Notes: generated from the sequence alone by a model not told the origin. A DNA stretch of 64,000 bases from Erythroxylum novogranatense (GCA_029891385.1 CM057230.1:39899858-39963857), one strand, 5' to 3'; counted from the first letter of the stretch, positions 44,237 through 56,448 are shown. Numbers and translations: made by a program.

Positions 44237-47200
44237 TGTAACATCCCACCCCTCCCGGAAGGGTAAAATAGTAAAATTGGCATAGGATGAAACTAATAGG
44301 GATGTATGAGTAGTGTCCAGTATCTTTGCATCGGTGCTCGATGAATTTGTGCACTTGAACTGTTTGGTCATGCATTCATGACATTCCATAGAATGGGCCT
44401 AACGGCATTTTATTGTGATTAACGTGGTTATGGGATTTGAAAAATTATTCTGAGTGCGCCATTAAGCGTTTTATATTTTTTGGGATTTATAGGAATTTTT
44501 CTGGAATTTTCTGAAGAAACTTTCCGGACCGGCAAAATCGCCAGTAACTGGCCTAAACGTGTTTTTGTGTTAGAAAAGGTGATTTTCGTGTTTGAAAAAT
44601 TATTTGGAGTGCACTGTTATGTGCTTTACAATTTTAGGGAATTTCATTAAATTTCAAAAAAATGATTCGAGTAAATTCGAAATTTTGGATCAAAAATCGC
44701 CAATTAATGCTAACCTATTCGATTTTCTAGAATGGAAGTTGCTACCCAATGGCACTGTATTATTGTGTATATTATTGTGGAGTGCAATTAGGGTCATTGG
44801 AGTTGATTGGGTTAGTTTTGATCCGGGTGGATTAAAGAATCATTACTTTGATTTTCTTTAAAATTGTTAACCAATGGAATTTAGCCAACTTAAGCCTTCA
44901 TTGAATGTTCCATTTTGTTCCTATCGGATTGCTTAAGTGAAAAGAGCCAAAGGCATTTTTCTTTCTATTTTTCTAACTCATCCGAAAACACCATTTCTCT
45001 TTTGCCTATCCTCCATCGATTTTCTTCTTCTCCATTTTCATTGATTTTTTTTTTGCTTCTTTCTTCACCTTCCTCCAAACTACTTCATGTTTATTGTCCT
45101 ACCATCACGATGAGCTCTTGTTGGAGGGTAGAAGAAATGGTTAGAAGGCAAAGAGTTGAAAAGAAGAGAGGAATTGGAAGCTTAAGTAGGTAAGGTTTTA
45201 AGTTTGTTTTCAATGATGCTTTGATTATGTAGTTCATAAATCATGATTAGTAGATGCATTTAAAGGGGGTTATTGTTTATTAATTATGAGTGATGATGGT
45301 TAAATGTTATGAAAACGATAGTTTGAATTGTTGGGTTATGTTTGAGTATGATTTGAGGAAGCTAGCTTGAAAGATGTGTTGTTGACTTGATTTTGGATGA
45401 TTCAAGATGATTTCTCTTGCATAAAAATGATTGTGTAAGGTGCTGCCAATTTTAGCAAAATGCTTAGGTGAAGGTATTGAAGAGGTATTGGTTGAATTCT
45501 TAATTACTTGGGATGTTTGATGGTGTAGAAACGGGGTGGGAATGGTATAGAAACCATAGAATATGGTTTAGACTTAAGTGCTGGAAAATTTACTTTGACC
45601 TATTACACTGATTTAATCATAACTCATTGTGTAGATATGAAAATGAGGCAAGGATTGTGGACACTTAAACTTTGGGATGTTGGCTACATTTTTGTGTGAA
45701 ATAGGTGTTGTCTAATTTTAACTTTAAGGGGTTGCAATATGGCTTGGAAAGTTCCTGTTCTTAACTGGAATAAACAGTACCCGAAATCATACCTTAGAGT
45801 TTTGCTAATTTTTATGAATTAATTGAGATGGAATTAGGGAGAATGGTCTTCATGAAAGTTGTAGCATATTGAATTATCTTTCCATTGCTACTGATCTTGA
45901 TATTTTTAGAGTTGTATATTGGGAGATATGAATTGATTACTATTGACTGGTTTCGAGCATTTTGATGAAACCTAGTCTAAGTGTGATTTTGTGAGTTTTC
46001 GGATTGGAGGCAATTTTACCATTTTATGTGGACTGAATTGGTGTGAATGAGCTTCTGAAAAGTTATAGAGGAAGAGATTACCTTGAAATTGATATATGGT
46101 GTGTAATTTTTTAGAAGTCAGAATTGGGAGTTATGATTTTTCCAAAGATTGACCCTACATTAGGTTATGAATGGCTGATCATAACAGTAGCTTCCATAAC
46201 AGTTTTGAAATTGTTAGAGATCGAATTGGATGTTGAGTGCTTCATGAAAATTGAAGTTTGAGATGTTATCTTTTCAGGGATATAGAGTTCTGATTTTACT
46301 GACTTGTGTACAGGGAGTTATGCTTGTTATAAGATTACTGCTCAAATTGGATGATTTCAGGGATAGCATCATTGATTGAATTATTTGACCAAGTTAACAA
46401 TGGAATTGGATTTTTAGTTGTTCATGAAAGTTAGAGATAACATTGTGAACTTGATGAACATATTTATTGTGCAATTTGTTTTGACTGAACAGAATGAGAG
46501 TTATTAAATTTGAAATGTACGGTTCTGTTTTAATGGGATTTGAGTAGGCAGTATCTTTGAAGGGATATTTGACACCCTTAGGGGGTGAAATTGATTTTTA
46601 TGGTCTTCTTGAGAATTGTAGAGCTTTTCATAAGCTTTCCAACAAAGTATAGTTTGCATTTTTCAGAAATGTGTAGGAAGAGTTATGGGTGTTGGAAGTT
46701 TGGTTGGAAATCAGAAAATAAAGGGGGAAATAAGGGTTATATATAAAAATATAAATTGTTGAGTTTTGGTTTCTTTCGTGAATAACTTTTCCGTCCGACG
46801 TCCGATTGACCTGATTCTGAGGCATCGGATTCATTGAATATTTAATTTCATTTTCTGAGAGATTCGGGATTTTTAGACGGGAATTTGACGTAGCCCCGGG
46901 TAACGGAACGGTGAATCACTGTTTTATTTAATTAGGGACCTATAGAGGTCCGAATTGCGCACCGTCAGCGCCAATAGTTTTCTAAATTTTTGATGAACAT
47001 GCATATCTCATCAACATGAGCATAAATTTCATATTTAGTGACTCGTACATTTTTCTCGATTCATATAGAGGCTAATTGAGCGCCGATTGACCGACGTCAC
47101 AGAGACTTCCCGGCATTAGCTCGGAAGTAATAGGTGAGTAACCTAGTTGGTTTCTCAAATTTCTGGTTGCTTATATGTTCTACGTGAATTACATGCAATG

Positions 47201-48186
47201 ATGAACTGTATGATTTTTGGCATGTATAAGAGTGGACTATTGTATGTTTACTGATTTTATTGTACTGAATGACACTGATACTGATATACTGGGCTTTATA
47301 GCCATATCATTGATTTACTGATACACTGGACTTTATAGCCAAACACGATTCATTTACTAAATACTGCACTGCATGCATAATTGCATGATCAAATAATGGA
47401 CGTGCCCCAAGTTGCTATTTTTACTGAAAAGAGCTTCGAGCTCACATCAGATCGACCGCCTCGAGCCCGAGCAGGGGAAAATCGACGCGTCCCCATCAAC
47501 ACCGATCGAGCACTTGGGCACAATCAATAACCGGAAAGAGTCACATATGCATTGCATTCGCACAAATGACCTGCTCGTGACATATACCGCTTTCATAATG
47601 GTATGAATTATCGTGAATGGTTTCATATTATCGTAAATTGTTCTTGATCGCCATCGTAATTGATTATTATCAGATTATGGTGTACGCCATATGCGTAATG
47701 CATGATTTGAGTGAACCATCGATGATGGTTTTCACCGAAGTTCGCAAAACTCACCCAAAATTTGCATCTATTTTCAGGTCTCAAGAATACCCGGTTGACA
47801 CGGAGTATGTCATCGAGACGAGTAAAGGTTAGAGATCGGGATCGGTTCGCGTCTGCATTAATGTCTTAGTAAATTGTGTTCGCAATCACCGTATAACAAG
47901 GCTTTGTATTTTTACCGAGCCCATTGTGGTTTTAATGTTTTACCGCATTGGTGATTGTAAATTATTCTTTGGATGATTGTAATAATCAAACCGGTTTATA
48001 TTGAACACGGGTTATATTTACTTTATCAGTGTTTGCCGCACTAACGTTGAATTAATGGCTCCAAAAAGAAAAAAAAATGTATACTGAGTTTTAAATCGAC
48101 TGATGTAATACGCCACTCTCGCGGGACACGGACTCGGATATCACCAACGATATCGGGTTCGGGTCTTACGGGAGTGGGGTGTTACA
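44237..48186 (+). repeat. Element B 3' LTR
   Basis: Matches 36636-40536 closely; both contain the same 92-codon leader frame. It ends GGAGTGGGGTGTTACA. From about 47430 to 48110 it differs from its partner at many ACTG positions, which read ACCG, ATCG or a shortened form here (see findings). The predicted leader sites are at 45190, 47068, 47134 and 47777. Confidence 0.92.
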
Positions 48187-49938
48187 GGCGTCTGATGGGC
48201 TCCTTTAAAATATACAAAACACATTCACAAATATCACATTTTTGCACAAATGCACAAGTGTTCTTTTATGCATATCAATGTATAGAAAGTATGCACAATG
48301 TATGTTCAATGACAATTCTGAGGTACAATATTGTGATTCTTATCAACAAATCATTCAGATATCAAAGCCCTCATTAATACCTTGTATATTTACAATTGGA
48401 TTGAAACAAAGCAATGTTAAATAATTTCATAACTTCATTGACCACTTCAGATTTTTTCTTTAATACACATACAGGTCAACTTTTCATACTAAATCTGATA
48501 AGGTAAATGACCAAATTAGGCAAAACTTCCTTCTGTAAAGTTGTTCTCCAATGTCTCAAATTTCTATTGTCATCAAAATCATTCAATTTGATTCAGTGTA
48601 CGAAGAGATATACTCAAAATGATTTAGACTATTCTTAAGCTTCAGCATAATTCTTACCTCAACTTCCAACCAAAGTTTGAAAATCCTACAGACTGAATTA
48701 AAACTCCATTTCCTATAAAAGTTGTATTCCTATGTCTCTAGTTTACGCCAAATTAAAAATCATCCCATTTAGATAACTACAAAGAAAGTTATGGTCAAAA
48801 TACTAAAGTATGTTCGAATTGTAAAGGATGAGACTTCGCCGCGGCGAGATAAAAAAAAATGACCGCGGCGAACCCTCTAGAAACCAAATTTTCTCGAGAA
48901 TTTTGTAAAAATTGTTGCGGTAAACTTAAGAATTTTTCTGGGGCAAACTAAAAAGAGTTGGCCGCGACAAACTTTCACGAAGACTCGTCTTCCCCACATT
49001 CTAGATTTTAAACCCATATTTCACTTTCTCACACTATAATAATTTCTCATTTCTCTCTGTTCTTCAAGTTTATTCTCACATCAATTAACTCAGATAACAC
49101 TCAAAACATTCCTTCTAACTCATTTTTAGCTCATCAACACACACAATTTAAAATCCAAAGTTCACACTTAAACATCAACTTCACTTCTACAAATAAACAA
49201 CGAGCATAATGTATGCAAGTACCATTTCGACTTTTCTCAAAACCTGAATAGAGTATATACATATCTTCCAATCTAGAGTCCATTGAACACCATTTTAAAC
49301 AATTCTTAACTCTCAAATTAATCATCTAATCTATTTAACACCTAAACCAAACATCTCAATCCCATGTATGCATGTATATTCCTACACCATAAAATATCGT
49401 TAAGTTACTTATTTGTTTTAGCTTTTATTTCCAGCAATAAGAATAACTCACAGACAACCATCAAGAGTAACTCAATGATCGGTGAATGAACAAACCAAGT
49501 AGAAATTCTTCAGATGCTCAAAAACTACCGTAACTCTTCCTAGTGTTTTATTTTCAAAAGATAAAATACGTGGGTTCTTTGCATGTCATACAGTTGTCAC
49601 CACTAGCAGTCCGTGTGTCACCATACATACAAGTGATTTGTCCCAATTATAGGATGCCACGTGTCACACCATAATTGGCCAATAAATCAATATTTTTTGT
49701 AAATTTCATCAAAAACACCAAAATATCCTAAATAATACCAAAATTGTCAAAACACATTTTAATCATATTTACTAACTCAATTATACCCGAAAATGTTAAA
49801 GAATCCACGTATAATCATATGAATGTGCAAAAATGTGTGTGTCACAATTAATTTATGCATGATGTGCATTTTCCTAATTTCTCATAAATTTCTCAAAATT
49901 CACAATTCTAGCTCTAACATGAGTGACGGGATATTATA
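48187..49938 (-). repeat. Element C 5' LTR, right part
   Basis: This continues the LTR after element B (GGCGTCTGATGGGCTCC) and aligns with 23440-25189, including the CpG patch (about 48835-48975) and the G-box (49656-49665). The terminal TATTATA replaces TGTTACA. It is followed by the ATAGA duplication. Confidence 0.9.
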
Positions 49939-50600
49939 ATAGATATCTGCTCCCACGCATCGATGATTTGTTTGATCAGTTGCAAGGGGCAAGGCTCTTT
50001 TCTAAGATAGATTTGAGATTAGGTTACCACCAATTGAGGATAAAGGAGTCCAATGTTTTAAAGAATGCTTTTAGAACATGGTCTAGCCACTTTGAGTTCT
50101 TGGTCATGCCTTTTGGGTTAACGAATGCACCTGTAGCTTTCATAGACTTGATGAATTAAGTCTTTAAGTCCTTTTTAGACCAATTTATCATTGTCTTTAT
50201 TAATGATATATAGGTTTATTCTAAGAGTGACAAGGAGCATGAGGAACATTTAAGGATTTCTTTAGAGACAATGAGAAAGAATGAGTTGTATGCCAAATTC
50301 GACAAATGTGAATTTTGGCTAAAGGAAGTGACATTTCTTGGACATGTGATTTTAGAGCAAAGCGTGCATATAGATCCTAGGAAGATAGAAGCGGTTGTGA
50401 AATGGGAAACACCTAAGAATGTAGCTGAAGTGAGAAGTTTCTTGGGTTTAGTCGAATATTACAGAAGGTTTGTGGAGGGCTTTTCCATAATAGCAGCCCC
50501 TCTTTCCAAATTGACAAGAAAGAATCAGAAATTTGTATGGACAGAGGACTGTCAGAGTAGTTTTGAGGAATTGAAAAATAGACTTACAACTACACTAGTT
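49939..50600 (+). pseudogene. Element E reverse transcriptase, palm and thumb
   Basis: The frame resumes after the C insertion: [53 protein letters not shown]. The catalytic box at about 50190-50225 reads F-I-N-D-I-stop-V-Y-S, so the first aspartate is an asparagine and a stop follows. The thumb region ([49 protein letters not shown]) is open from 50271 on. The RT cannot be active. Confidence 0.92.
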
Positions 50601-51116
50601 TTGACTTTGCCCTCAGGTGGTGATGGATATATAGTATATAATGATGCCTCAAGGAATGGATTGGGTTGTGTGTTGATGCAAGGTGATAAAGTGATTGCTT
50701 ATGCTTCTAGGCAATTAAAGCCCTATGAGATGAATTATCCTACGTATGATTTAGAGTTAGCTAGCATAATTTTTGCATTGAAGGTACGGAAACATTACTT
50801 ATATGGAGTCACTACCAAGGTATTTATAGACCACAAGAGTCTTAAGTATCTGATAAGCCAAAAGGAGTTGAATTTGAGACAAAGAAGGTGGTTAGAGCTG
50901 TTGCAAGATTATGATTTGATGATAGACTACTACCCGGGGAAAGCTAATATAGTAACAGATGCACTAAGTAGGAAGTCTACTATGGCACATGTGGAGACAA
51001 TATATCTTCCTTTGTTAAAGGAATTAGCCAAACTTAAGGTGATATTAAGGCAAATCGAGTCTAATTGTGTATTGACTAACTTTAGAGTGAGGCCAGTATT
51101 GAATGGGAAGATTTAG
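50601..51116 (+). pseudogene. Element E RNase H
   Basis: Part of the longest open frame of the window (50271-51116, 281 codons). It holds [62 protein letters not shown] and [11 protein letters not shown], with the catalytic acidic residues in place. Because of its length it can look like an intact gene, but it has no start of its own and is the middle of pol. A stop closes it at 51114. Confidence 0.93.
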
Positions 51117-52095
51117 AAATTGCAGGAACAAGAAGAGTATTTAAGCAGGCTCTGAGAAGGGATTAAAAATGGTAAAATTTTTAAAATAGAGATTAGAGAA
51201 GATGGACTGATGGTGGTAGGTAACAGATTGTGTATTGTTGACATGATGGAGTTGAATGAAGAGATTTTAGATGAGGCACACAATGTTGCTTATGCAATGC
51301 ACCCAAGAAGTACGAGAATCTATGGAGATTCGAAATAACATTTTTGGTGGAAGGGTATGAAGAAAGAAGTTACAGAATATGCTAAAAGATGCTTAGTGAC
51401 CAGCAAGTTAAAGCTGAACATCAAGCACCTTTAGGCAAGCTTAAACCTCTACCAATTTTGGAATTGAAATAGGAAAATATTACAATGGATTTCTTGATGG
51501 GATTGTCGAGAACTAGTAGGAAGCATGATGTAATATGAGTGATTGTGGATAGGTTAACTAAGTCCGCACATTTCTTGCCAATTAAATAGACGAATTCTTT
51601 GAATATTTTGGCCAAGAAATATGTGGATGAAATAATCTGATTTCATCGGATTCCAAGCTCTATAGTTTCAGATAGAGACCCCAAGTTCACCTCTAGATTT
51701 TGGGAAAGCTTACAGGAGACTTTGGAAACCAAGTTGCACTTTAGTATAGCTTTCCATCCACAAACTGATGGTCAATTAGAAAAGACAATATGGACATTGG
51801 AGGCAATGTTAAGAGCTTGTGTTATAGACTTCAAAAGTTTATAGGATGATCATTTACCTTTAATCGAGTTTGCTTATAATAATTCCTATCACTCAGGAAT
51901 TCAAATGACACCTTATAAAGCTTTATATGGTAGGAGGTGCAAAACTCCTATTTGTTGGGATGAGGAAGGTGAAAGGAGACTTGTAGGACTTGAGTTGGTA
52001 CATGTCACAGTTGATAAGAGTAAATTAGTAAAGCAGAGACTTAAAGCAGCTCAAGATAGAATGAAGAGCTATGTAGATGCACATAGAAAGAAAAT
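51117..52095 (+). pseudogene. Element E integrase, zinc-binding domain and core
   Basis: Visible in order: DEAHNVAYAMHPRSTRIY and FWWKGMKKEVTEYAKRC (the HHCC module, its last cysteine region frameshifted near 51400), TMDFLMGLSRTSRKHDVI with the first core aspartate, IVSDRDPKFTSRFW with the second, FHPQTDGQLEKT with the glutamate, and YKALYGRRCKTPICWDE. The DDE triad is thus preserved, but stops occur at about 51470, 51537, 51588 and 51841. Solo LTR F is inserted at 52096, shortly after YVDAHRKK. Confidence 0.9.
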
Positions 52096-52369
52096 TGTTG
52101 GACCCTGAAATTTTCCTGGAAATTAGAAATTATAAAATGAAATTAAATGAGGAAATATAGTATGATTCTTTGAAATGAATGAAAAGTATAAATGAATTTA
52201 TGAGCTTTTGATGAAATGAAAGATTTGAGCTTCCTTGTGTTTTGCATATGTTTGATTAAAAGATGAGGTTTCGTGTATTGTGTTTGGATGTGGGAATTTG
52301 AGATTGCGGATAAGTTAAGTGTTGTGCAGGTTGAAGAATTTGGCTAGTGTAAATTTAGGGGAGATGCTG

Positions 52370-53280
52370 TCAAAATTTTCTTTATGGGCAAAAATTATGA
52401 TTGAGTTTTTGACCCTTTTAGAGTTAGATTTTGACCAAAAGGTCTTCTTGAAGATTGTAGTTCAGGTTTTGATCTTTTCATTGATGTGTACTATGTTATT
52501 TTTGGTTGTGGAAATTTGAAGATATGAAATTTGGAAGTTTGAATGTGTTTTAGGATGACCTTTTTTTTGACATAAACTTTAACTAAAAAATTGACCTAGT
52601 TGGAGGTTAAAATTGCCTTTAAGTGCTTCATGAAATTTTTAGCTTGTGTTTTTATCTTTACATTGATATAAAGTATAGAATTTTTGGACAATGGGATGAG
52701 AAGTTATGAATTTGAGAAATTGTGTTACTGTTCAGGATGATAGTTTTTGGACAGTAACTTTAACTGAATTTTTGATCTATATAGAGGCTGAATTTACTCA
52801 TAAAGTCTTCATGAAAGTTTTAGATTATATTTTGATATTTCCATTTATGTAAAGTATGGAATTTTTAGACCATGGAATGTGAAGTTATGATTTTTACAAG
52901 TTTCAGTTACTGTTTAACATGATCATTAGTGGACAGAAACTTTGATTGGAAATTTGACTTCCTTAGAGGCCAAATTAATTTTTTTGTCCTTCATAAAAGT
53001 TGTAAGTTTCTTTTTGATCTTTACATTGATATAAAATATGACATGTTTGGACTTTGGAGTTGAAAGATAGAAATTTTCAAAGTTGAGTTATTATTTAGGG
53101 ATTTATTAATTGGACAGAAAATTTGATTGGATTTTTGACTCCTTTATAGATGGAATTGGTTGTGGAGCTCTACATGGAAGTTGTAGAGCTTCCTTTGATC
53201 TTTCTTTTGATACTAAATTGGTCAAATTTAGAGTTCGGGATCAAGAGTTATAAATTTTAGAAAATTCGGTTATATATAGA
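52370..53280 (+). repeat. Degenerate ~180-bp modules in LTR F
   Basis: About five units, each with TTTTTGAC..CTTTAGAG.., then GTCTTCATGAAAGTT(G/T)TAG, TTGAT(C/A)TTT(A/C)CATTGATATAAA and GGAATTTTTGGAC, then a GTTACTGTT and ACAGTAACTTTAA boundary. The starts near 52410, 52595, 52775 and 52950 are roughly 180 bp apart. Confidence 0.75.
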
Positions 53281-53316
53281 TATATTTTTGAAAAAAAAGA
53301 AGAAATTTTCGGAAGC

Positions 53317-53355
53317 TCTCTCGCGAGGGCGATGTTTCACCCTCGCGAGAAGGGT
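53317..53355 (+). repeat. Short CpG palindrome in LTR F
   Basis: CTCTCGCGAGGGCGA and CACCCTCGCGAGAAG form an inverted repeat in otherwise AT-rich DNA, just before the conserved CCGTCCGACATCCGATTGAC block at 53455. Confidence 0.8.
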
Positions 53356-53680
53356 CTTTTTATTTAATTATTATTATATTTTTTAATTTTTTAATTATTA
53401 TTTCTATCTTATAGGAAATATGACCTTTCCCTATTCTTTTGCTCATATCTTTTCCGTCCGACATCCGATTGACTTGGTTTTTGAAGCGTTGGATTCTTAA
53501 TACAATTATCTACATCCTCATGGGAAATTTGTGATTTCTAAAGTCAATTTTGGAGATAGCATGGTTTAAATTGCTCAATTTTGGATGGTTATAAATTAGG
53601 GTTTTTGTCATGAATTAAGGAATTTAAGTGAGGCTTTGGAGAAATTGAAGCTTTGGACAAGTTTCAAGCATGGAATTGAG

Positions 53681-54672
53681 GTGGGTACCATGTTTATATT
53701 TTGATTTATAAGCTATATATGAGTTTTCGAAAAATAAAGAAAGCAAAATTGTTTTTAAAATATTATTTTCGAATGATTAAATTCATTGGTTTTGTAATGA
53801 TTTAAGAAATTGCTACAATTGTCAAATTGATTGTTTATGATTGGATAAATTAAAAAAATGTTTCGGATGATTTGATAAAAATCGATAAAATTGTAGCATT
53901 CTTTTGTTTTGTATGATTTGCTAATTATGGAAATTGTTGCATTCTTTGACTTTGATGTTTGAGAATCCTTTAGTTTTGAATGATTGAAATATTGCTATGT
54001 GAATTGGATTGTTATGTGAATGTTGAAATTTTGGAAACTATGAATGGAATTTGTATGTTATGACACGATGTGAAAACCAAGTTTTGAAATGTGCCTTCGG
54101 GCAGTTCGATTTTTGTTTGTGAAATGTTTGCTATATGGGTTTAGTTATGTCCCATAAGTTGAGTCAAATGCACTTGTCCTTTTATAGGCTTTGCCTGCCT
54201 GCCGCTAGTGGCATTGGAGCTCCATTTCGGACTCCCATAAGTTCACAGTTACACTAGACTGCTATGTGGGAAAGTGTAATACGTTCAGTTCACGGCTGCA
54301 CAGAACCACTATGCGGAAATGTGTAGTATGTTCTGTTTTGGACCGACCCAAACCATTCTAACGTGCTTATGTGTTTTTGATTTTGTTTGTATTTGTGATG
54401 CATTCTTTGTTTTGAATCGTTCGTGTATTGTGAAGAAAATTGAGATTCTGGAAAAATAACTTTTGAGTGTTTCAGCCAAGAGATTTTGAAATTGTTTATG
54501 AATGTTTTTGAAAAGTTGAAAAGTTTATGAAATAAGCATTTGATGAAATTCTACTATGAAATTGTTATAAAATGGCAAAAGTTTTGAGAAAAAGGATTTT
54601 TGCTTATTCTTCGATTTATAAACATGTTATCCATGAGCTGTCTAGCTCACCCCCTTTCATCCCCATCTCCAG
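53681..54672 (+). other. Putative intron 2 of LTR F leader
   Basis: GAATTGAG|GTGGGTACCATG at 53681 and CATCTCCAG|GTATCGAG at 54672 (992 nt). D, in the other orientation, keeps the same signals (31879 and 31044). Splicing is inferred. Confidence 0.42.
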
Positions 54673-55688
54673 GTATCGAGCAGGAGATCAGATGAAAGAA
54701 AGTCGACGCATTTTGTTCAATTTTTGCTTATATTGTATTTCGTGTAATTTGGCTTTTGGTATTGTTTTGTATATGACTTGGAATGCCATTAAAGTTTGTA
54801 GTGCATTTATTTTGGAATGTAAATGAATTCTAGATTTGTGAATGGAATTGAGATATAAACTTGTGTATGGTTATGGTATGTAGATGAGATGAATGTGAAT
54901 GTGCCTTGGGTAGATGTGAATAATTGTGTTTGTTTATGTTGGGATTCTGGACAGGAGATCCGATGATGTTGATTGATTGAGAATTATTGAAGTGTTATGG
55001 CTATGTATGTGTTTATTTGTGTTGGGATTCCAGACAGGAGGTCCAATGAATTGTGTTGATTGAGTTGAAATATTGAAGTGCCTTTTGTGTATGAATTGTG
55101 GATTTAGGGATATGTGCATTAAGTGTCTTTTGGCAAAAGAAAATAAGATTTGGTTAAAAAAAAAGAATTATGAGATATGTATGAAAGATAAAATATTCAA
55201 GTTTATGGATTGATAAATTCCAAATGGGAAATTGAAATAGTTTTGAATAAAGATGAATAAAATGAGAATAAAAAAAATTATACGGTTTCGGATTAGTTTA
55301 GTCTAAGGTTTCCAACGCTAGTTTTCCTAGTTTGCGTTTCTCAGATGTCGGAATTCGGTTATCTATGTGATTGATACGTTTCGTGCCTTCGTTTTCGTTT
55401 TGATTTATTTCCGATTGTGAATTTGATTTGTTTTCGATTTCTTTCGCCTTATGTTTCCGTTTCGGATTCTTTTACGTTATGATCGATTCGTTTGTTTCTG
55501 TCGTTTTGTTTTCGTTGCGATTTGATTTCTTTAACTTTCGCTTTCAATTCTGCTTTGAATTCGTTCTTTCGTTTAGGATCTGTTCGTCCTTCGTTTCGCT
55601 TTGTTTTTTGATTCATGATTTTCGTCCGTTCTTTAGTGTCGTTTTTTGTTTTTCGGTTGGGGTCCGGTTCTGAGATCAGGTCCCAACA

Positions 55689-56165
55689 AAGATGGAATCT
55701 AAAGTTGGAGACAAAGTGTTTCTTAGAGTTTCTCCATAGAAAGGAGTTTTGAGATTTGGTAAAAAGGACAAGCTTAGTCCAAGATACAGAGGCCTATATG
55801 AGATCATTGAGAAGATTGGGCCTTTAACCTATAAGTTAGCTTTGCCATCGGAATTGCCTAAGATTCATAATGTTTTCCATGTATCGATGTTGCGAAAGTA
55901 CCGGTCTGATCCTTTACGTATAGTTTAACCTTCAATTTAGTTAAGAGAGGATTTAACTTATGAAGAACAACCAGTAGAGATCGTAGATTCAAAGGAAAAG
56001 GTTTTGAGAAACAAGACTTTGAAGCTTGTTAAAGTTTTATGAAGGAACCATTCTATAGAAGGGGCCATGTGGGAACCCTTGGAGGCCGTGAGGGAGAAGT
56101 ATCCATACCTCTTCAATGTATCAGGTAAGAATTTTGAGGACGAAATTCTTTAAAGGGGGGAGAGT
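55689..56165 (+). pseudogene. Element E integrase C-terminal domain and chromodomain-like tail, polypurine tract
   Basis: After F the frame reads ESKVGDKVFLRVSP, FGKKDKLSPRYRGLYEIIEKIGPLTYKLALPSELP, NVFHVSMLRKYRSDP, then DSKEKVLRNKTLKLVKVL with a stop replacing the residue before RNHSIEGAMWEPLEAVREKYPYLF, and NFEDEIL. This is the C-terminal layout of a chromovirus integrase. The last part overlaps the purine-rich TTTAAAGGGGGGAGAGT (about 56149-56165) just before the 3' LTR. Confidence 0.9.
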
Positions 56166-56437
56166 TGTGGGACCCTAAAATTTTTTTCTTTAAGTTAAAC
56201 ATGATATGAAATAATTTTGAGGTTTAGATAGATTAAATTTTTAGAGTTATAATCATGTCAAGGTTAGTAGGATTTATTCAATGGGTAAGTGTAATTAAAG
56301 TGTTAATGTGATAAGGATGTTCAAGGGCATTTTTGGGAGATCACTTAAGGATAAAAGAACATAAGTTTATAAGGAAGGGTAAGATGGACTTTTTGGGCTC
56401 ATTAAGGATACAAATGGAAAAGGAATACTCTGTCTTG

Positions 56438-56448
56438 TTTATAAGAGG
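56438..56448 (+). promoter_or_regulatory. TATA-like box of LTR E
   Basis: TTTATAAGAGG lies about 113 bases upstream of the first donor-like site (56551), leaving a GA-rich leader of about 80 nt. G has TATA and donor at a similar distance (62095 and 61969). Inferred from sequence only. Confidence 0.4.

Larger units (their letters stand above)
36636..48186 (+). mobile_element. Element B: complete two-LTR non-autonomous gypsy-type element
   Basis: LTRs of 3,901 bp (36636-40536) and 3,950 bp (44237-48186) flank a 3.7-kb internal domain. GGCG precedes and GGCGT follows, so the target duplication is either 4 bp or 5 bp with one lost T at the left end. A primer-binding site (40543) and polypurine tract (44223-44236) set the plus orientation. 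No gag or pol is recognisable, so it depends on another element. The LTRs are very similar except for a stretch of suspected sequence errors at about 47430-48110. Confidence 0.93.
22362..49938 (-). mobile_element. Element C: Ty3/gypsy element, interrupted by D and B
   Basis: C starts TGCAACATCCC and ends GATATTATA (a mutated GATGTTACA), with ATAGA at 22357-22361 and 49939-49943. Without D (and its hAT element) and B it has a 2.8-kb 3' LTR (22362-25189), an internal domain (25190-35532, interrupted by D at 28592-34292) and a 5' LTR (35533-36635 plus 48187-49938). Domains on the minus strand run gag, protease, RT, RNase H, integrase, chromodomain-like tail. The primer-binding site at 35518-35529 and the polypurine complement after 25189 agree. 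All coding parts are broken. Confidence 0.93.
52096..55688 (+). mobile_element. Solo LTR F (3.59 kb)
   Basis: Starts TGTTGGACCCTGAAATTTTCC and ends AGGTCCCAACA. It is flanked by AAAAT (52091-52095) and AAGAT (55689-55693), a target duplication with one mismatch. The E integrase frame joins across it (AHRKK to ESKVGDKVFLRVSP). No primer-binding site, polypurine tract or coding domain is present. It is the same family as D. It contains ~180-bp modules (52370-53280), a CpG patch (53317-53355) and the predicted intron pair (53681, 54672). Confidence 0.9.

Noticed and set aside
50271..51116. The longest open frame (281 codons) as an intact gene
   Set aside because: It is the RT thumb and RNase H part of element E pol. 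It has no own start, and stops and insertions lie on both sides.
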